Source: Candidatus Thorarchaeota archaeon
Lineage (GTDB): Archaea; Asgardarchaeota; Thorarchaeia; Thorarchaeales; Thorarchaeaceae
Reading direction: 5' to 3'
DNA length: 16,910 nt
Assembly (NCBI GenBank): GCA_030638785.1
Contig: DAOWDY010000078.1
Span: 1-16,910, forward strand
A program made the translations under genes and the position numbers. Below are positions 15,105 through 16,910 of the stretch, piece by piece; within the stretch, counting starts at the first letter, position 1, and each line of letters opens with the position of its first letter. The notes under the pieces are model-generated. The model ran no database searches. It was not told the DNA's origin and worked only from the letters and a program-made list of their open reading frames with translations.

Positions 15105-15800
15105 TTACTCAACCACGCGTACATAACTCTCCAGAGGAACAAGTTCACGACTTACAACATTCAATGTTTCCAGCGACATTCTTCCATGTTCTATGAGTTG
15201 CTGACCAGCTGTTCTAGCAGCTTCAATCACATCATCTGCTTGATTACCAGACTCTACCATCGATTTGAACGCATAGGCATGTGGTCTAATCAGGCTTCCG
15301 ACATACTCGCGCGCCGCATGATAACCTAATTCCTTTGTCTACTCGATTGGTAAGTTGAAGTTCTCAGTTTCCCAATAACCACAACTTGAAACCAGAACTA
15401 TTTTGCCGCTTTTGACTCCCTCCCTCATGGGATGACGAGAACGGCCATTTCTGAATACAACGTGAGGTTCACCCATTGGGATTAGCATACGATCCCACAG
15501 ATTCTTCATTGGTCCAGTGACTCCACTAACATAAACAGGTGAAGCAAACACCCAGATGTCTGCATCCGCTAACTTTGGATAAAGCATCTTCATGTCATCT
15601 TTCTGAAAGCACTCCCCCGGTGTCTTAATTGCGCAATCAAATTCACCCTGGCAGGGTCTAATCTGTAGCTTTTTCGTGTAGAAGAGTTCAACATCAGCCC
15701 CCATTTCCCTCATACCCTCAAGAAACGGCTTCAATATGAGAGCAGTATTTCCATCATCCATGTTAGGGCTACTGTTAACAGCAATAACTTTCAGAGTCAC
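15105..15800 (-). pseudogene. Flavodoxin-fold NAD(P)H/FMN reductase interrupted by an in-frame TAG
   Basis: Read through, this frame encodes 231 codons. The N-terminus TLKVIAVNSSPNMDDGNTA is the FMN phosphate loop. CQGEFDCAIKTPGECFQKDD and ASPVYVSGVTGPMKNLWDR are typical of the iron-sulfur flavoprotein/FMN reductase family, though the Cys spacing is not the canonical 4Fe-4S motif. After SSCGYWETENFNLPIE an amber codon stands at 15339-15341 (codon 154). The same frame then continues without loss into REYVGSLIRPHA and a normal C-terminal helix, ending in TAA at 15105. The start is a GTG at 15800 with GAGG 8 nt before and a TATA-like AAGATATTATT about 45 bp upstream. It is probably a recent nonsense mutation; a sequencing error or recoding is possible. 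The truncated product would be 153 residues. Confidence 0.75.
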
Positions 15801-15993
15801 TAGTAATGCCTCGTTCATTGCACATTCGATCGCCTGCAATAATATCTTTGCATCCATTTTCTATGATACAGTAATCGAAGAAAGAGGTGCTGGAATTGCA
15901 GCAGAAGAAGTGGTGAGCCGAGCAAGATTCGAAGATGAGGATAATAATAGAAGAATAGATGATTTATTATACAATCTTCTTATATTTCTCGCT

Positions 15994-16296
15994 ATGAAGG
16001 GATATGTGATTGCGGATGTTACCGTAACTGATAGCGAGATGTACGCTGATTACGCAAGCAAAGCGGGTTCCATCATCAAGAAATATGGTGGGAAAGTTAT
16101 AATTTGGGCTTCCAAAGCAAAAAAAGAATCAATTAACATAATTGAAGGGGACTGGAATCCAACTTTCTTCGGGGTAATCCAATTCAAAAGTGTGGAAAAA
16201 GCGAAGGAATGGTATAACTCCCCAGAATATACTGAGATTATTGATCTTCGATTCAAAAGCGCTAGTACAAACTTGACCATTGTTGCAGGCGTGTAA
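15994..16296 (+). CDS. DUF1330 family protein
   Basis: This 100-residue protein matches DUF1330 (dimeric alpha+beta barrel, EthD-like fold). It begins in the family-typical way, MKGYVIADVTVTDSEMYADY, and has IKKYGGKVIIW, NPTFFGVIQFKSVEKAKEWYNSPEY and the final strand NLTIVAGV. The biochemical role is unknown. The ATG at 15994 matches the family start, and a TATA-like TTTATTATA about 27 bp upstream suggests a leaderless mRNA. The reading frame stays open upstream without a convincing start. It is divergent from the interrupted flavodoxin gene. Confidence 0.88.
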   Translation: MKGYVIADVTVTDSEMYADYASKAGSIIKKYGGKVIIWASKAKKESINIIEGDWNPTFFGVIQFKSVEKAKEWYNSPEYTEIIDLRFKSASTNLTIVAGV

Positions 16297-16369
16297 TCTA
16301 CGCATAATTTCCACACATACGAGGTTATGATCACAGCTACTGTCTTGCATTTGATTCAGAATGAAGTGA

Positions 16370-16412
16370 TGGACCGGGTGAGATTCGAACTCACGACCTC
16401 CTCCATGCCAAG
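16370..16412 (-). tRNA. tRNA-Ala(GGC), 3' half only (integration scar or split-gene half)
   Basis: Read on the minus strand, this gives anticodon loop TTGGCAT (anticodon GGC), stem half GGAGG, variable loop AGGTC, a perfect T-arm GTGAG-TTCGAAT-CTCAC, acceptor half CCGGTCC and discriminator A73. U70 (the G3:U70 partner) and A73 are alanine identity features. The 5' half is absent: the bases before the loop do not pair with GGAGG, and no D-arm or GGGCCGG acceptor strand is seen up to the window end. No CCA is encoded. It is therefore not a complete functional tRNA gene. Confidence 0.85.
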
Positions 16413-16535
16413 CTTACTTGTGGTATGGTCAGTATGTTGGGTATAAGACAAGATTTCAGTAGTCAATTAGGCGGATGACTAATATCATAGGTAGACTTAG
16501 GATTAGTCAATGTGCAAGGCAAAGAGGGTTATCTG

Positions 16536-16910
16536 ATGAAGCAACGTAGATTGCTTGTTGTCGTTTTAGTTATTCTAATGTTAGTAGTTGGGTCTCTTGT
16601 TTATCTTGCTTCATTGGGATTTTGGAACTCGCAAACTATCTCCTCACCGGATATAATCTTCCACAACGGCGAAATCCTCACCATGGAAGAATCTCCTGCA
16701 CAAGTTGAGGCTATTGCTATCCGAAACGAATCCATTCTTGCTATTGGTGATGAGAATGAAATCCTTGCGATGGCTGGATCAAACACACACATCATCAACC
16801 TAGAAGGAAGGACGCTTCTGCCAGGCTTCATTGACTCCCATTCACATCATTTAGGTGATAGAAATTTAGTGAATCAATCGACACCTGAGGAAGTGATTGA
16901 GAGTGTTCTG
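16536..16910 (+). CDS. Membrane-anchored/secreted amidohydrolase, YtcJ-like, 5' part
   Basis: The ATG at 16536 has GAGGG 7 nt upstream. The first 125 residues are in the window and the gene runs off the end. Residues 1-30 are a basic start plus a hydrophobic helix (RRLLVVVLVILMLVVGSLVYL), a signal anchor or signal peptide, so the enzyme faces outside. From residue 39, DIIFHNGEILTM, VEAIAIRNESILAIGD and NLEGRTLLPGFIDSHSHH give the composite beta domain and the first metal-binding His-x-His of amidohydrolases in the YtcJ/exoenzyme branch. The substrate is unknown. It lies on the side of the tRNA-Ala fragment where an integrated element would be expected. Confidence 0.88.
   Translation, partial: MKQRRLLVVVLVILMLVVGSLVYLASLGFWNSQTISSPDIIFHNGEILTMEESPAQVEAIAIRNESILAIGDENEILAMAGSNTHIINLEGRTLLPGFIDSHSHHLGDRNLVNQSTPEEVIESVL

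Noticed and set aside
15090..15329. Plus-strand 79-codon frame after the nitroreductase
   Set aside because: The opposite strand in this stretch encodes the recognisable C-terminus of the flavodoxin-family reductase, so this is its shadow.
15339..15341. Pyrrolysine as the meaning of the in-frame TAG
   Set aside because: TAG ends at least eight other genes in the window and the family is not a methylamine methyltransferase. It is kept only as a low-probability alternative.

Overview
This is archaeal DNA. The markers are an aCPSF1/FttA-type KH plus beta-CASP RNase, an archaeal SepF, an Sm-like archaeal protein followed at once by ribosomal protein eL37, a PUA protein of the MCT-1/Tma20 type, an F420-type LLM oxidoreductase, and TATA boxes 25-40 bp upstream of start codons. 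The DNA is moderately AT-rich. A protein joining a longin/roadblock-like N-terminus to a C-terminal V4R domain, encoded with two small membrane proteins, would suit an Asgard archaeon such as Thorarchaeia. That placement is an inference and cannot be settled from the window alone.

Layout. Positions 1-6300 are mostly information processing and cell division: fttA (34-1944), convergent sepF, a large Hel308/Ski2-like helicase with an N-terminal winged-helix segment, a convergent PUA protein, and the lsm-rpl37e pair. Positions 6300-7830 hold an unrecognised protein, a RimJ/RimL-like acetyltransferase, and a 57-residue, extremely basic small protein (7635-7808). Positions 7835-9446 form a three-gene minus-strand operon: two similar 3-TM proteins and the longin/V4R protein. 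From 9532 to 16300 come mostly single-gene units, often divergent or tightly convergent: LLM oxidoreductase, a cytoplasmic M23-like protein, a DUF1697 protein, a Cys-rich 4-TM protein, an ICMT-like membrane methyltransferase, a GNAT, a nitroreductase, a broken flavodoxin-like reductase and a DUF1330 protein.

Right end. Positions 16370-16412 carry the 3' half of a tRNA-Ala(GGC) on the minus strand, with no 5' half anywhere in the window. This is the type of scar left by tRNA-targeting integration, and its orientation predicts an element to the right. Just beyond it is the start of a membrane-anchored or secreted amidohydrolase that runs off the window.

Main points for a second look: the tRNA-Ala half; an in-frame amber codon in an otherwise intact flavodoxin-family gene (15105-15800); the small basic protein gene; the longin/V4R and membrane-protein operon; a tandem 16-bp repeat at the nitroreductase promoter; and a helicase with atypical motifs. 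No CRISPR array, IS element, integrase or complete RNA gene was seen.
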